Positions 23,666 through 32,856 of a DNA stretch of 53,693 nt are shown in pieces; within the stretch, counting starts at the first letter, position 1, and each line of letters begins with the position of its first letter. A program made the translations under genes and the position numbers. This DNA is from Mediterranea massiliensis (GTDB lineage: Bacteria; Bacteroidota; Bacteroidia; Bacteroidales; Bacteroidaceae): NCBI RefSeq assembly GCF_900128475.1, contig NZ_LT635839.1, positions 485,113-538,805 of the forward strand. Reading direction: 5' to 3'. The notes under the pieces were generated by a model that worked only from the letters and a program-made list of their open reading frames with translations, had not been told where the DNA came from and ran no database searches.

Positions 23666-24895
23666 TTGAACTTGTCCTTTTACATAGCCCGTCGTTACCT
23701 GTTTTCCAAGAAGAAACACAATGCGGTCAACATCATTTCCGGCATTTCGGTGTGTGGAGTGGCGCTGGCTACACTGGCTATGGTATGCACTCTTTCGGTG
23801 TTCAACGGCTTTCAGGACATGGTGGCCGGTTTTTTTACGGCGTTCGATCCGCAGCTGAAGATTACCGTACGTGAAGGGAAAGTGTTTCTGCCTGACGAGC
23901 CTGCCTTACAACAGGTCCGTGCCCTACCCGAAGTGGAGGTCTGGACTGAAACACTCGAAGAGAATGCCATGGTGCAGTACAAGGACCGTCAGGTGATGGC
24001 GGTCATCAAGGGGGTGGATGATAACTTCGAACAGTTGACCTCCATCGACAGTCTGCTCTATGGTACCGGGCAGTTTGTTCTGAAAGACAATATTGTGGAC
24101 TACGGCTTTCTGGGTATCGAACTGATGTCGCAGCTGGGCACAGGCATCCAGTTTGTCGATCCCTTGCAGGTTTATGCGCCTCGCCGCAACGTGCGGGTCA
24201 ATCTGGCCAATCCTTCGGCCGCCTTCAACCGTGAATACCTGTTCTCGCCGGGAGCAGTGTTCGTAGTCAATCAGGAAAAGTACGACGCTCATTACATTGT
24301 TACCTCCTTGAGCTTTGCCCGTCGCCTGTTTGATTACGACCGCGAAGTTTCGGCTGTTGAACTGAAGCTGAAGCCCGATGCCGATACGGAGGCTGTCAGG
24401 CGGCATATCTCCGAGCTGTTGGGTGCCCGTTTTGTGGTGCAGAACCGTTATGAGCAACAGGCCGATGTATTCCGTATTATGGAGATTGAGAAGCTTATTT
24501 CCTATCTGTTCCTGACTTTCATTCTGGTCATTGCGTGCTTCAACGTAATCGGATCCCTTTCGATGCTCATTCTGGACAAGCGCGAAGATGTGGTGACGCT
24601 GCGCAATCTGGGAGCTGACGACCGCCTTATTGTTCGTATCTTTTTGTTTGAAGGCCGTCTCATTTCAGTCTTTGGGGCTGTTGCAGGCATCTTGTTGGGG
24701 GTATTGCTCTGCTGGGCTCAGCAGCATTTCGGCTTCATCTCTTTGGGTGGGGGCGGAGGAGCTTTTGTGGTCGATGCTTATCCTGTCAGTGTTCATGTGA
24801 CGGATATTCTGCTGGTTTTTGTGACAGTACTGGTGGTTGGCTTCCTGTCTGTATGGTATCCGGTGCGTTATCTCAGCCGGAGATTGTTGAAATAG
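23666..24895 (+). CDS. LolC/LolE-like ABC transporter permease
   Basis: A 409-residue inner-membrane protein. It has an N-terminal transmembrane helix (~20-48), a ~220-residue periplasmic MacB/PCD-like domain, and three C-terminal helices (FtsX fold). It begins with the LolC/E signature N(L)SFYIARRYLFSKKKHNAVNIIS. By homology it extracts lipoproteins from the inner membrane for the Lol pathway, which fits the lipoprotein-rich genome; the ATPase partner is not in the window. It starts with TTG at 23666, nine bases after rbfA, so the pair is one operon. A Gly-rich loop near residue 360 is unusual. Confidence 0.86.
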   Translation: MNLSFYIARRYLFSKKKHNAVNIISGISVCGVALATLAMVCTLSVFNGFQDMVAGFFTAFDPQLKITVREGKVFLPDEPALQQVRALPEVEVWTETLEENAMVQYKDRQVMAVIKGVDDNFEQLTSIDSLLYGTGQFVLKDNIVDYGFLGIELMSQLGTGIQFVDPLQVYAPRRNVRVNLANPSAAFNREYLFSPGAVFVVNQEKYDAHYIVTSLSFARRLFDYDREVSAVELKLKPDADTEAVRRHISELLGARFVVQNRYEQQADVFRIMEIEKLISYLFLTFILVIACFNVIGSLSMLILDKREDVVTLRNLGADDRLIVRIFLFEGRLISVFGAVAGILLGVLLCWAQQHFGFISLGGGGGAFVVDAYPVSVHVTDILLVFVTVLVVGFLSVWYPVRYLSRRLLK

Positions 24896-24971
24896 GAGCG
24901 AATTCGTCGGCGAAATCTGCTTTTTGGTCGATTTGATTTTTCTATGTCCAAAATCTTCCTTACTTTTGTAT

Positions 24972-25016
24972 CGCTGCCCTGAAAAGGGTTAGAACTCTCT
25001 CTAAATAGCGTTTTTT
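24972..25016 (+). ncRNA. Candidate small RNA or terminator with three-way junction
   Basis: CGCT (24972-24975) pairs with AGCG (25007-25010). Inside, CCCT-GAAA-AGGG forms a GNRA tetraloop hairpin and TTAGA pairs with TCTAA. Six U follow. A TACTTTTG -7 box lies just upstream (24961-24968), where a transcript would start within a few bases of the closing stem. Without that promoter it would be only the terminator of the rbfA operon. Confidence 0.4.
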
Positions 25017-25036
25017 CATGTATTATTGACTTGTGT

Positions 25037-25072
25037 GCCGTCTCTACCTGTGAAGGTGGGGGCGGTTTTTTT
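25037..25072 (+). terminator. Rho-independent terminator with GTGA tetraloop
   Basis: CCGTCTCTACCT pairs with AGGTGGGGGCGG (12 pairs, some G-U) around a GTGA loop, followed by seven T. It ends the rbfA/permease operon. Confidence 0.85.
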
Positions 25073-25165
25073 ATTGACATCCTTTGTCTCTGGCCTTTTA
25101 TCGTTATCTTTTTCAGAATGTATATTGTAGACGTTATAATCCCTGCTACAGGGGGGGCTTATAGA

Positions 25166-25196
25166 AAGCGCTCCAACTGTGAAGGTCGGAGCGCTT
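25166..25196. terminator. Hairpin with GTGA tetraloop
   Basis: AAGCGCTCC/GGAGCGCTT plus an inner ACT-GTGA-AGGT. It lies 12 bases past the stop of the leftward YfhO-like gene and may end it; the U-run is weak in both directions. Confidence 0.6.
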
Positions 25197-25207
25197 GTCA
25201 TTTTTAT

Positions 25208-27727
25208 TTAGTCTTCTTTGGGTTTCCTTTGTCTTGTTTTCCAAAGGGCAAACAGGGCTCCGGCGACTATAAGGGCCAGGGCTGTGTAGGCAATTCCTTC
25301 GGTGACGTGCAGGCTTGGTGGGTCGAAACGCATTTCTACCGTGTGCTTGCCTGCAGGGAGGTAGAGGGCACGCAGGATGTAGTCGGCACGGCCCAGTGTG
25401 GCGGGCTGTCCGTCGACGGTCACCTGCCAGCCGTCGGGATAGTAAATTTCGGAGAATACGACTACGGCATCGCTGCTGTTACTGGTTTCATACACCAGGC
25501 GGTTAGGTTTGTAGCTGGTCAGGCAGATGGTGGAGAGGCTGTCCCGATAGCTTTCCGTCAGCCCTTTCAGGGTGTCCTTGAAGCGGGCATCTACTACGGC
25601 TGTCACGGCGGGGTCGGCGGTGTTTAGCGCATCTATTTCTTCATTGGCATTGTCCACATACTGTATCTGGTCGACAAACCAGGCATTACCATAAGCATAA
25701 GGATTGAGGATTGGTACGGTCTGTCCTTGCTGACCGACGGGCAGAATGAAGTAGCGGGTATTCAGCATGTTCAGAACGCGAAATTTCGAGGCATCCACGC
25801 TGTCCATCTGACCTCCTGCACGGGCTATCTCGGAGTAGGCCGCCTGCATTTCAGGGGCGATGTGATGCTCTATCATTTCCTGATAGCGGCGGAGCTTGGC
25901 CGGGTGATAACCGCCTATGCTCTTATGCCAATAGGAGGTGTTGCTTTCGTTGAACGTATTCGAAGCCAGGTTCAGCACGCGGTAGTCCAGCGTGGTATCC
26001 TTCAGAATGGCTTCGTCGGTGGGTGTCTTGCTGAAGGTGGTGGTCTGGATACTCTTCGGGACGAACTGCTCGTCGTTCAGGTAACGTTTGTTCACGCTCC
26101 ACAGGTCTACCAGGCACAGCACCGCGGTGCCGCCCACGGTGAGCGACTGGCGCAGCTTGCCTGCCGTGTAGAGCCACAGCAGCATGAGGCCGATGGCAAC
26201 GACAAAGAAACTGCGCATGGCATCGTGGCTGACCAGTGCGGCACGCATCTCGCCCAGATTGGCCAGGATGCCATTCAGTTCGCTGGCCGGGATCATGCCT
26301 CCGTCCACGGCTTGCTGCAGCATCTGTGCTTCCTGGGCCGGGATGAAGCCTGCACTGAAGCTGCCCGGCGCCATCCAAAGCAGGAACGACACACCCAGGG
26401 TCAGGACGGAGCTGACACCCAGCGCCACCTTGTCACGCAGCACCTGGGGCTCCTCCAGTATCTTCTTCAGCGCGAAGACAGCCAGCAGGGGAATGGTAAA
26501 TTCAGCGATGACGAGAATGGACGACACGGCGCGGAACTTGTTGTACATCGGCACATAGTCGATGAAGAAGTCGGTCAGCGGCATGAAGTTCTTGCCCCAC
26601 GACAGCACGATGGAGAACAGCGTTGCACCGATGAGGGCCCACTTCAGCGGTCCTTTCACGATGAAACAGCCCAGCAGGAAGAGAAACAGCACGAACGCAC
26701 CCACGTAGACGGGTCCTGCCGTCATGGGCTGGTCGCCGAAGTACTGCGTCAGGCTGTTGTAGAGGCTGCTGTACATCGGGTTGGCCTTTTCCATAGCTGT
26801 CTTGCTCTGGCTCAGGGGCACGGAGGCACCGCCCTTGAAGTTGGGTACCAACAGCGTCCACGTCTCGCCAACGCCGTAACTCCACTGCGTGATGTAGTCA
26901 CGGTCCAGCCCGCCGCTGGTCTGTTTGGCCGCTTCGCCCGTCTGCACCAGCTCACTCTTGCCGCGCATGGTTTCCTTGCTGTAGGTATAGGTGTGATAGA
27001 GGTTCGACAGGTTGGCTGCCACGCCGATGAGGGCTGCTACGACCAGTACCGCGCTGGCCCGGAAGAACTGCGGCAACGTCTTCTCGCGCCAGGCCTTCTC
27101 GAAGTAGGCACCCACGATGAAGAGGATGACGAACAGGAAGTAATAGGACATCTGCACGTGGTTCGACGCAATCTGCAGGGCTACGAATAGCGCGGCTACT
27201 ACGCCTCCCGCCAGCAGGCGTCCGCGGTAGGCCAGCACGATGCCTGCCAGTGTGGGCGGGATGTAGGCCAGGGTGATGAACTTCCAGATGTGCCCCGCCG
27301 AGATGAGGATGAAGAAGTAGGACGAGAAGGCCCATAGGATGCCTCCCAACGTGGACAGCCACACCGACAGCCCGAAGGTCCGCAGCAGGATGTAGAAGCC
27401 CAGCATGAGGATGAACGTCAGGCAGACGTAGCTGGGCAGGAACAGCTGGTATACTTTCTGCACCCACTGCAACGGCTTGTTGGAGTCGTACGAGGGTGAA
27501 ATCTGGTAGGTGGGCATGCCGCCGAATACGGAGTTGGTCCAGCGGGTACGTTCACCCGTCTGCTCGTAGTATTCCTTGGCCTCCTGCCCGATGCCCACCC
27601 CTGCCGCCGTGTCGTGCTGGAAGAGCATGCGGCCTTCGATGTCAGCCGGGAAGAAGTATGCGAACGAAAGCAGGGCGAACAGGATGATCGCCACCAGGTC
27701 GGGGAGTATTCTTTTCAGTGTCGTCAT
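25208..27727 (-). CDS. YfhO-family multi-pass membrane protein
   Basis: An 839-residue inner-membrane protein with about a dozen hydrophobic helices over the first ~600 residues and a large soluble C-terminal domain before a final helix (~800-825). The N-terminal HDTAAGVGIGQEAKEYYEQTGERTRWTNSVFGGMPTYQ motif is typical of YfhO-like proteins, in which a GT-C-like glycosyltransferase role is suspected. The C-terminus (PDGWQVTVDGQPA...LRALYLPAGKHTVEMRFDPP) is the conserved YfhO tail. I chose the ATG at 27727; the frame stays open upstream but with no similarity. Divergent from mtn. Confidence 0.88.
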   Translation of the reverse strand: MTTLKRILPDLVAIILFALLSFAYFFPADIEGRMLFQHDTAAGVGIGQEAKEYYEQTGERTRWTNSVFGGMPTYQISPSYDSNKPLQWVQKVYQLFLPSYVCLTFILMLGFYILLRTFGLSVWLSTLGGILWAFSSYFFILISAGHIWKFITLAYIPPTLAGIVLAYRGRLLAGGVVAALFVALQIASNHVQMSYYFLFVILFIVGAYFEKAWREKTLPQFFRASAVLVVAALIGVAANLSNLYHTYTYSKETMRGKSELVQTGEAAKQTSGGLDRDYITQWSYGVGETWTLLVPNFKGGASVPLSQSKTAMEKANPMYSSLYNSLTQYFGDQPMTAGPVYVGAFVLFLFLLGCFIVKGPLKWALIGATLFSIVLSWGKNFMPLTDFFIDYVPMYNKFRAVSSILVIAEFTIPLLAVFALKKILEEPQVLRDKVALGVSSVLTLGVSFLLWMAPGSFSAGFIPAQEAQMLQQAVDGGMIPASELNGILANLGEMRAALVSHDAMRSFFVVAIGLMLLWLYTAGKLRQSLTVGGTAVLCLVDLWSVNKRYLNDEQFVPKSIQTTTFSKTPTDEAILKDTTLDYRVLNLASNTFNESNTSYWHKSIGGYHPAKLRRYQEMIEHHIAPEMQAAYSEIARAGGQMDSVDASKFRVLNMLNTRYFILPVGQQGQTVPILNPYAYGNAWFVDQIQYVDNANEEIDALNTADPAVTAVVDARFKDTLKGLTESYRDSLSTICLTSYKPNRLVYETSNSSDAVVVFSEIYYPDGWQVTVDGQPATLGRADYILRALYLPAGKHTVEMRFDPPSLHVTEGIAYTALALIVAGALFALWKTRQRKPKED

Positions 27728-27753
27728 TGCGATTAAGTCTTGATTATGGAGGG

Positions 27754-27761
27754 CAAAGATA
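27754..27761 (-). promoter_or_regulatory. -7 box (TATCTTTG) for the YfhO-like gene
   Basis: TATCTTTG on the minus strand, 27 bases before the start codon. No matching TTG. Confidence 0.5.
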
Positions 27762-27815
27762 CGATATTCCTCCCATTTTCCGCATTCCCTGCGGGCGTAT
27801 TTCGGGGAAATGTCG

Positions 27816-27823
27816 TACATTTG
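27816..27823 (+). promoter_or_regulatory. -7 box (TACATTTG) for mtn-luxS
   Basis: TACATTTG on the plus strand, 25 bases before the mtn start. Confidence 0.55.
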
Positions 27824-27847
27824 CATACATTTAAGTATTTGTCATCA

Positions 27848-28561
27848 ATGAAAATAGGCATCATCAGTGCAATGGACAGTGAGCACCGCCAGCTGGCGGA
27901 CCGCCTGTCGCAGAAAAAAGAGAGCGGCGAAGGCCGTTTCCGCTACGTGGAAGGCTTCCTGGGCCGTAACGACGTCGTGCTCACCCAGTGTGGCATCGGC
28001 AAGGTGAATGCGGCTGTGGGAGCCGCCGAACTCATCCGCCGTCACCGGCCGGACTGCATTGTCAGCACCGGTGTGGCAGGAGGCATCGACACTTGCCTGC
28101 GGGTGGGTGACGTGGTGGCCAGCGGCCGGCTGGTCTATCACGACGTGTACTGTGGCAACGACGGCACCCACTACGGCCAGATACAGGGGATGCCCCTTTA
28201 CTACGAGGCTGCGACCGGGCTGTTGTGTCACGCGCTGGGGCTGAACAATGGTGCCGGGCTGGAGAGCCGCATCCACGGCGGACTCATCTGCACGGGCGAC
28301 CGTTTTGTGGAAGATGCCGCTGAACTGGCCACCATCAAGCGCCACTTCCCTGAGGGGATGGCCGTCGACATGGAGTCGGCCGCCATCGCACAGACGTGCT
28401 TCATCTACGGCGTACCTTTCCTCAGCTTCCGCATCATCAGCGACACGCCGGGCGCGCACGATGACAACTTCGCTCAGTACAAGGACTTCTGGACAACGAT
28501 GGCCGAACGGTCGTTCCAGACGACGTGGGCGTTCTTGTCCTCCCTGCCGGAAGAAAGCTGA
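27848..28561 (+). CDS. mtn: 5'-methylthioadenosine/S-adenosylhomocysteine nucleosidase
   Basis: A 237-residue cytoplasmic hydrolase (Pfs) that removes adenine from S-adenosylhomocysteine and methylthioadenosine, producing S-ribosylhomocysteine for LuxS. It begins with the conserved MKIGIISAMDSE; the active-site block is GVPFLSFRIISDTPG and the ribose/Met-binding block is AVDMESAAIAQTC. An in-frame ATG at 27740 would add 36 unlike residues and lies before the -7 box, so 27848 is the start. luxS follows after 77 bases on the same strand, giving the full two-step recycling route. Confidence 0.93.
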   Translation: MKIGIISAMDSEHRQLADRLSQKKESGEGRFRYVEGFLGRNDVVLTQCGIGKVNAAVGAAELIRRHRPDCIVSTGVAGGIDTCLRVGDVVASGRLVYHDVYCGNDGTHYGQIQGMPLYYEAATGLLCHALGLNNGAGLESRIHGGLICTGDRFVEDAAELATIKRHFPEGMAVDMESAAIAQTCFIYGVPFLSFRIISDTPGAHDDNFAQYKDFWTTMAERSFQTTWAFLSSLPEES

Positions 28562-28638
28562 CAAGGCCACGGGGCTTTACTGATTCCTCACACCTTGTCA
28601 ACTTGTCCTATCAATTCGTCAACTAAAATGCAAATGAT

Positions 28639-29127
28639 ATGAAGAAAATTCCCAGTTTTACCATCGACCACATCTGCCTGCTGCGCGGCATCTACGTGTC
28701 GCGCAAGGACGAGGTGAACGGTGAAGTGATCACCACTTTCGACATCCGTATGAAGGAACCCAACCGCGAGCCCGCCCTCGGACAGGGCGCGCTGCACACC
28801 ATCGAACACCTGGCCGCCACCTATCTGCGCAACAATCCGCAGTGGCAGGACCGCATCATCTACTGGGGCCCCATGGGCTGCCTCACGGGCAACTACCTGC
28901 TGATGCGCGGCGACCTGCAGCCTGAAGACATCCTGCCGCTGATGCAGGATACGTTCCGTTTTATTGCCTACTACGAGGGCGAAGTGCCCGGCGCCGCCCC
29001 GCAGGACTGCGGCAACTACCTGCTCCACGACCTGCCCATGGCCCGGTGGGAGTCGGCCAAGTATCTGCACGAAGTGCTCGAGCAGATGACCGAGGCCAAC
29101 ATGCGCTATCCTGAGAAGGCGGAGTGA
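28639..29127 (+). CDS. luxS: S-ribosylhomocysteine lyase (LuxS)
   Basis: A 162-residue metalloenzyme that cleaves S-ribosylhomocysteine to homocysteine and DPD, the precursor of AI-2. Metal ligands are His53 and His57 (HTIEH) and Cys124 (QDCGNY). Catalytic Glu56 and Cys81 (GPMGCLTGNY) are present. Length is normal. It forms an operon with mtn (activated methyl cycle) and is closed by a strong terminator 30 bases downstream. Confidence 0.96.
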   Translation: MKKIPSFTIDHICLLRGIYVSRKDEVNGEVITTFDIRMKEPNREPALGQGALHTIEHLAATYLRNNPQWQDRIIYWGPMGCLTGNYLLMRGDLQPEDILPLMQDTFRFIAYYEGEVPGAAPQDCGNYLLHDLPMARWESAKYLHEVLEQMTEANMRYPEKAE

Positions 29128-29157
29128 CACAAGCATTCCTGCCGGTATCGTGCTTTT

Positions 29158-29230
29158 CGGGCACGGACGGTTCAGCCGTTCACGGAGGTTTGTCCTGCCG
29201 TGGCGGCCGAATTGTCCGTGCCCGTTTTTT
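29158..29230 (+). terminator. Rho-independent terminator of mtn-luxS
   Basis: CGGGCACGGAC (29158-29168) pairs perfectly with GTCCGTGCCCG (29214-29224), with an inner CGG/CCG hairpin, then six T. Confidence 0.88.
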
Positions 29231-29589
29231 CAGTGCGATGCAAGAAAACAAAGGTTTCTACAAGAACTTGTTTTCAATACTGTTTATTTGTTCCTTAAAT
29301 CCTTAAGATGGTTTCATGCGATGAAACCGGTAGTTTCATTGTCTTGACAACCTTTGAACTTTTTCTTTACCCGTTTGTATTCCAATTCATCTTGGGGAAC
29401 GTGTACGTCCCTTTTGCCTTTTCTCCGGCCCGACGACCTATAGGTTTTCTGCATCCGATGTTCCTCGGAAAGTCTTTCCATTGTAAAAAATGAAGGAAAT
29501 CTATGGTGATTATTTTTATTTTTCTAATTTTGCTTTTTGTACAAATAAGCAGAACGGTTATCCGAAGAATCAATTATAAATTATAGATT
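29231..29589. other. Intergenic region upstream of the SDR gene
   Basis: I see no gene. The only recognisable element is a TAATTTTG -7 box near the right end; the rest is pyrimidine-rich and AT-rich. Confidence 0.6.
29525..29532 (+). promoter_or_regulatory. -7 box (TAATTTTG) for the SDR gene
   Basis: TAATTTTG, 57 bases before the start codon. No clear TTG partner. Confidence 0.5.
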
Positions 29590-30354
29590 ATGGGAAAAAC
29601 AATATTTATTACAGGAGGCTCCACAGGTATAGGTGCAGCTTCAGTTAGAAAATTTGTAGCACAAGGTTGGAATGTGGGTTTTATGGATATCAATACGGAG
29701 GCGGCGTCCGGGCTGGCGGCCGAACTGAACTGCCCCGACCGGCTTCTCTTTACGGAAGGGAATACCCGTGTGCGTGCTGACATTCATAAGGCAGTGGAAA
29801 ATACCATGGCCCAGTTCGGGAAGCTGGACAGTGTGTTTGCCAATGCCGGCATACATCGTGCCAATACCTTACTCGACATCGCTGACGAAGAACTGGACCT
29901 CATGATTCAGACCAACATCTATGGTACGGTGAACACGTTGCGTGAAGCTATTCCACACATTATAGCCGCCGGAGGCGGTTCGGTGGTCATCAACGTTTCC
30001 GACCAGTGGTTTGTTGGCAAGCCATACAGCTTTGCCTATGGCATGACGAAGGGGGCATTGGGGCAGATAACCCGTAGTCTTTCGATTGACCTCGGGCCGA
30101 AGAATGTCCGTGTCAACGCTGTCTGTGCTGGTACCATCCATACGCCGCTGGTCGACAATCTGTTCGAGAAGTTTGCCGCTGTGAACAACTGCACGATAGA
30201 TGATTATTGGCGCAAGGAGAATGCACTCTATGCCCGGGGTTCGGCTGGACGTCCCGAGGAAGTGGCTGAACTGGTATATTTCCTGGCTTCCGATGCTTCC
30301 AGCTTCTGTACGGGCGGTCATTATCTGGTGGACGGCGGTCTGGTAGCCGGTTGA
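29590..30354 (+). CDS. Short-chain dehydrogenase/reductase
   Basis: A 254-residue classical SDR, cytoplasmic and NAD(P)-dependent. The cofactor motif is TGGSTGIG (8-15), NAG is at 85-87, and the active site is Ser137 (INVSDQW) with Tyr150-x3-Lys154 (YGMTK). The C-terminus ends in the usual FCTGGHYLVDGG. Asp33 after the second strand (GFMDIN) favours NAD over NADP. The substrate is unknown. It is monocistronic and convergent with the acyl-CoA synthetase gene, with a hairpin between them. Confidence 0.9.
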   Translation: MGKTIFITGGSTGIGAASVRKFVAQGWNVGFMDINTEAASGLAAELNCPDRLLFTEGNTRVRADIHKAVENTMAQFGKLDSVFANAGIHRANTLLDIADEELDLMIQTNIYGTVNTLREAIPHIIAAGGGSVVINVSDQWFVGKPYSFAYGMTKGALGQITRSLSIDLGPKNVRVNAVCAGTIHTPLVDNLFEKFAAVNNCTIDDYWRKENALYARGSAGRPEEVAELVYFLASDASSFCTGGHYLVDGGLVAG

Positions 30355-30382
30355 CGGCGGTCGGTTCGGGGAGGTAAACATA

Positions 30383-30424
30383 GGAGGGCATGTCGAAAGG
30401 CCGTTAGGCTTTGACATACCCTCC
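30383..30424. terminator. Bidirectional hairpin between convergent genes
   Basis: GGAGGGCATGTCGAAAG pairs with CTTTGACATACCCTCC apart from small mismatches. There is no long U-run, but the position between two convergent genes fits a terminator. Confidence 0.65.
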
Positions 30425-30464
30425 TGACAGGTTTCGTTTGCCGTCTTGAGCAGACAATAGAGCT

Positions 30465-32111
30465 TCAGATTATCTCGATACCCTGTTCCTTGCACAGCTG
30501 CAAGCCCAGATCTTTCAGCTTGAATTTCTGTATCTTTCCGCTGCCTGTCATGGGGAATTCTTTGACGAAGAAGACGTATTTGGGAATCTTGTAGCGCGAA
30601 ATCTTGCCCATACAGAAGTCGCGCACGTCGCTCTCATGCAGGTCCACACCTTCGTGCAGGATGATGAAGGCGCCCACGGCTTCGCCGTACTTCTTCGAGG
30701 GAATGCCGGCCACCTGCACGTCCTTCACACCCGGCAGCTGGTAGAGGAATTCCTCGATTTCGCGCGGGTAGATGTTCTCGCCGCCGCGGATAATCATGTC
30801 CTTGATGCGGCCGGTGATGCGGTAATTGCCCTGTTCGTCCTTTACGCCCAGGTCGCCGGAGTGGAGGAAGCCGTCCTTGTCGATGACTTCGGCTGTGGCC
30901 TCGGGATTCTTGTAGTAACCCTTCATGGTGTTGTAGCCGCGGTTGCACATCTCGCCCTGTACACCGACGGGACATTCCAGCCCCGTCTCGGGGTCGATGA
31001 CGCGCACTTCGGTGTGCTCGAAGTCGCGGCCCACGGTGTGGCAGCGTACTTCGAAGGGGTCGTCGATGCGGGTGGCTGTCATGCCCGGTGAGGTCTCGGT
31101 GAGGCCGTAGACGCTGGTCACCTTCATGTACATCTTCTCTTCTACCTGCTTCATCAACTCCACGGGGCAGAGCGAACCGGCCATGATGCCTGTGCGCAGG
31201 CTGGACATGTCAAAGAGGTCGAACATGGGGTGGTGCAGCTCGGCGATGAACATGGTGGGCACGCCATAGAGGGCCGTGCAACGTTCCTTGTGGACAGAGG
31301 CCAGCACGACGAGCGGGTCGAAGCGCTCTACCATCACTTCCGTGCAGCCGTGAGTGAGGCAGTTCATTGTGGCCAGTACCACGCCAAAGCAGTGGAACAG
31401 GGGAACGCAGACGCAGAGCTTGTCGTCCTGCGTGAACTTCATGTGTTCGCCGGTGAGGAAGCCGTTGTTGGCGATGTTGTAGTGGGTCAGCATGACACCC
31501 TTGGGGAAGCCGGTGGTACCGCTGGTGTACTGCATGTTCACCACGTCGTGGCAGGTGACTTGCGACTTCAGTTCGTCCAGACGGCTGTCATCCACGTTGT
31601 CGCCCAGCAGGAGGATTTCAGCGGTATTGTACATGCCGCGGTGCTTCTCCTGCCCCACGTAGACGACGTTTTTCATGCAGGGGAAACGTTCGCTTTGGAG
31701 GTGTCCGCGCTGGCAGGTGCGCAGTTCGGGCAACATCTGGTAGGTCATCTGCACAAAGTCGCTGTCCTTCTCACCGTTGACGATACAGAGGGTGTGCATG
31801 TCGGAATTCTGGCAGAGGTATTCCAGTTCGGCCTGCTTGTAATTGGTGTTGACAGTGACATAGACGGCACCTATCTTGGCGCAGGCATAGAGCAGGGTGA
31901 GCCAGTCGGGCACGTTGGCGGCCCAGATGCCCACGTGGGTGCCGCGCTCCACGCCGATGGCGATGAGTCCCTTGGCCATGTGGTCCACACGGCGGTTGAA
32001 CTGACTCCAGGTGAAGCGCAGGTTGCGGTCGGAGTAGACAATGTATTCCCGGCCGGGGGTCGTTTCGGCCCAGTGTTCCAGCCACTGGCCGAGAGTACGT
32101 TCGTATAGCAT
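30465..32111 (-). CDS. Fatty-acyl-CoA synthetase (AMP-forming)
   Basis: A 548-residue ANL-superfamily ligase that adenylates a carboxylic acid and transfers it to CoA. The P-loop-like motif is [18 protein letters not shown]; the A5/A8 motifs are [10 protein letters not shown] and [40 protein letters not shown]; the catalytic Lys lies in [12 protein letters not shown] near the C-terminus. The sequence resembles medium/long-chain FadD-type enzymes; chain length cannot be read. It follows the XRE-cupin regulator by 25 bases, so that protein probably controls it. Confidence 0.9.
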   Translation of the reverse strand: MLYERTLGQWLEHWAETTPGREYIVYSDRNLRFTWSQFNRRVDHMAKGLIAIGVERGTHVGIWAANVPDWLTLLYACAKIGAVYVTVNTNYKQAELEYLCQNSDMHTLCIVNGEKDSDFVQMTYQMLPELRTCQRGHLQSERFPCMKNVVYVGQEKHRGMYNTAEILLLGDNVDDSRLDELKSQVTCHDVVNMQYTSGTTGFPKGVMLTHYNIANNGFLTGEHMKFTQDDKLCVCVPLFHCFGVVLATMNCLTHGCTEVMVERFDPLVVLASVHKERCTALYGVPTMFIAELHHPMFDLFDMSSLRTGIMAGSLCPVELMKQVEEKMYMKVTSVYGLTETSPGMTATRIDDPFEVRCHTVGRDFEHTEVRVIDPETGLECPVGVQGEMCNRGYNTMKGYYKNPEATAEVIDKDGFLHSGDLGVKDEQGNYRITGRIKDMIIRGGENIYPREIEEFLYQLPGVKDVQVAGIPSKKYGEAVGAFIILHEGVDLHESDVRDFCMGKISRYKIPKYVFFVKEFPMTGSGKIQKFKLKDLGLQLCKEQGIEII

Positions 32112-32136
32112 GTTGTTTACCGTTTATCGCGACTTT

Positions 32137-32712
32137 TTACACCGGTGTATAGATGACGGCCAGTATCTTGGCGGCCTGTCCCTGGTAGGCATGTACGTGA
32201 TGGGGCACGATGGAGTCATAGTAGATGCTGTCGCCCTCCTCGAGCAGGTACGTGTGCTTGCCGTAGCAGATTTCCATGATACCTTCCAGAACGAAGATAA
32301 ATTCTTCGCCTTCATGAGAGGAGAGGACGAACTCGTTGTCGTCCGTGGGGGCTACGTCGATGATGAACGGCTCCATGTGGCGGTCGGCTTTGGCTTTGGA
32401 CAGGGAATGGTATTCCATGTGCTTGCGGCTCTGGATGGCGTTGTTCGAGAAACTGATGCTGTCCGTAGCTTCCGACTTGCGGCAGATGGCAGGCCCCGTT
32501 TCGTCCTGGTCGTCGAGGAAGGTTCCCAGGCGTACGCCCAGCACACGGGCTATCTTGATGAGCGGTGCCAGCGAAGGCAGGTCGATGTTGTTTTCGATGC
32601 GTTCCACTTGTTCGATGGCCAGTCCCGAACGTTCGGCCAGTTCTTCACGGCTGATGTTTTTGTTTTCGCGGAGCGACTTGATTTTCTCGCCCACAATCTT
32701 ACTTGTGTCCAT
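32137..32712 (-). CDS. XRE-family regulator with C-terminal cupin domain
   Basis: A 191-residue transcription factor. The N-terminal HTH (~5-60) reads KSLRENKNISREELAERSGLAIEQVERIENN; the C-terminal cupin (~115-185) has HEGEEFIFVLEG and the EEGDSIYYDSIVPHHV metal/ligand strand. Such proteins sense small ligands through the cupin. The ATG at 32712 gives the standard start; upstream sequence overlaps the promoter. It is the first gene of a two-gene operon with the acyl-CoA synthetase, suggesting it senses an acyl or acid ligand (inference). Confidence 0.9.
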   Translation of the reverse strand: MDTSKIVGEKIKSLRENKNISREELAERSGLAIEQVERIENNIDLPSLAPLIKIARVLGVRLGTFLDDQDETGPAICRKSEATDSISFSNNAIQSRKHMEYHSLSKAKADRHMEPFIIDVAPTDDNEFVLSSHEGEEFIFVLEGIMEICYGKHTYLLEEGDSIYYDSIVPHHVHAYQGQAAKILAVIYTPV

Positions 32713-32764
32713 AGTCTGAATGTTTTTCGTTTTACATGGTAATGATTCCAACGTTTGTTGTTCG

Positions 32765-32795
32765 CAAATGTAAGATAAACTTGGACACTTTGCAA
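32765..32795 (-). promoter_or_regulatory. Promoter of XRE-cupin/acyl-CoA synthetase operon
   Basis: TACATTTG at 32765-32772 (minus strand) with TTG at 32793-32795, spacing 20. Confidence 0.7.
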
Positions 32796-32856
32796 TGATT
32801 TGCAGGGAAAATGTCGCTGAAGCAGCATTTTCCCTGTCGTCAGTGTCCCTGTACGC

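Larger units (their letters stand above)
24896..25207. other. Intergenic region with three hairpins
   Basis: There is no gene. It lies between two convergent transcription units and holds a -7-like TACTTTTG (24961), a three-way-junction hairpin with a U-run (24972-25016), a strong rightward terminator (25037-25072) and a third hairpin (25166-25196). Confidence 0.7.
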
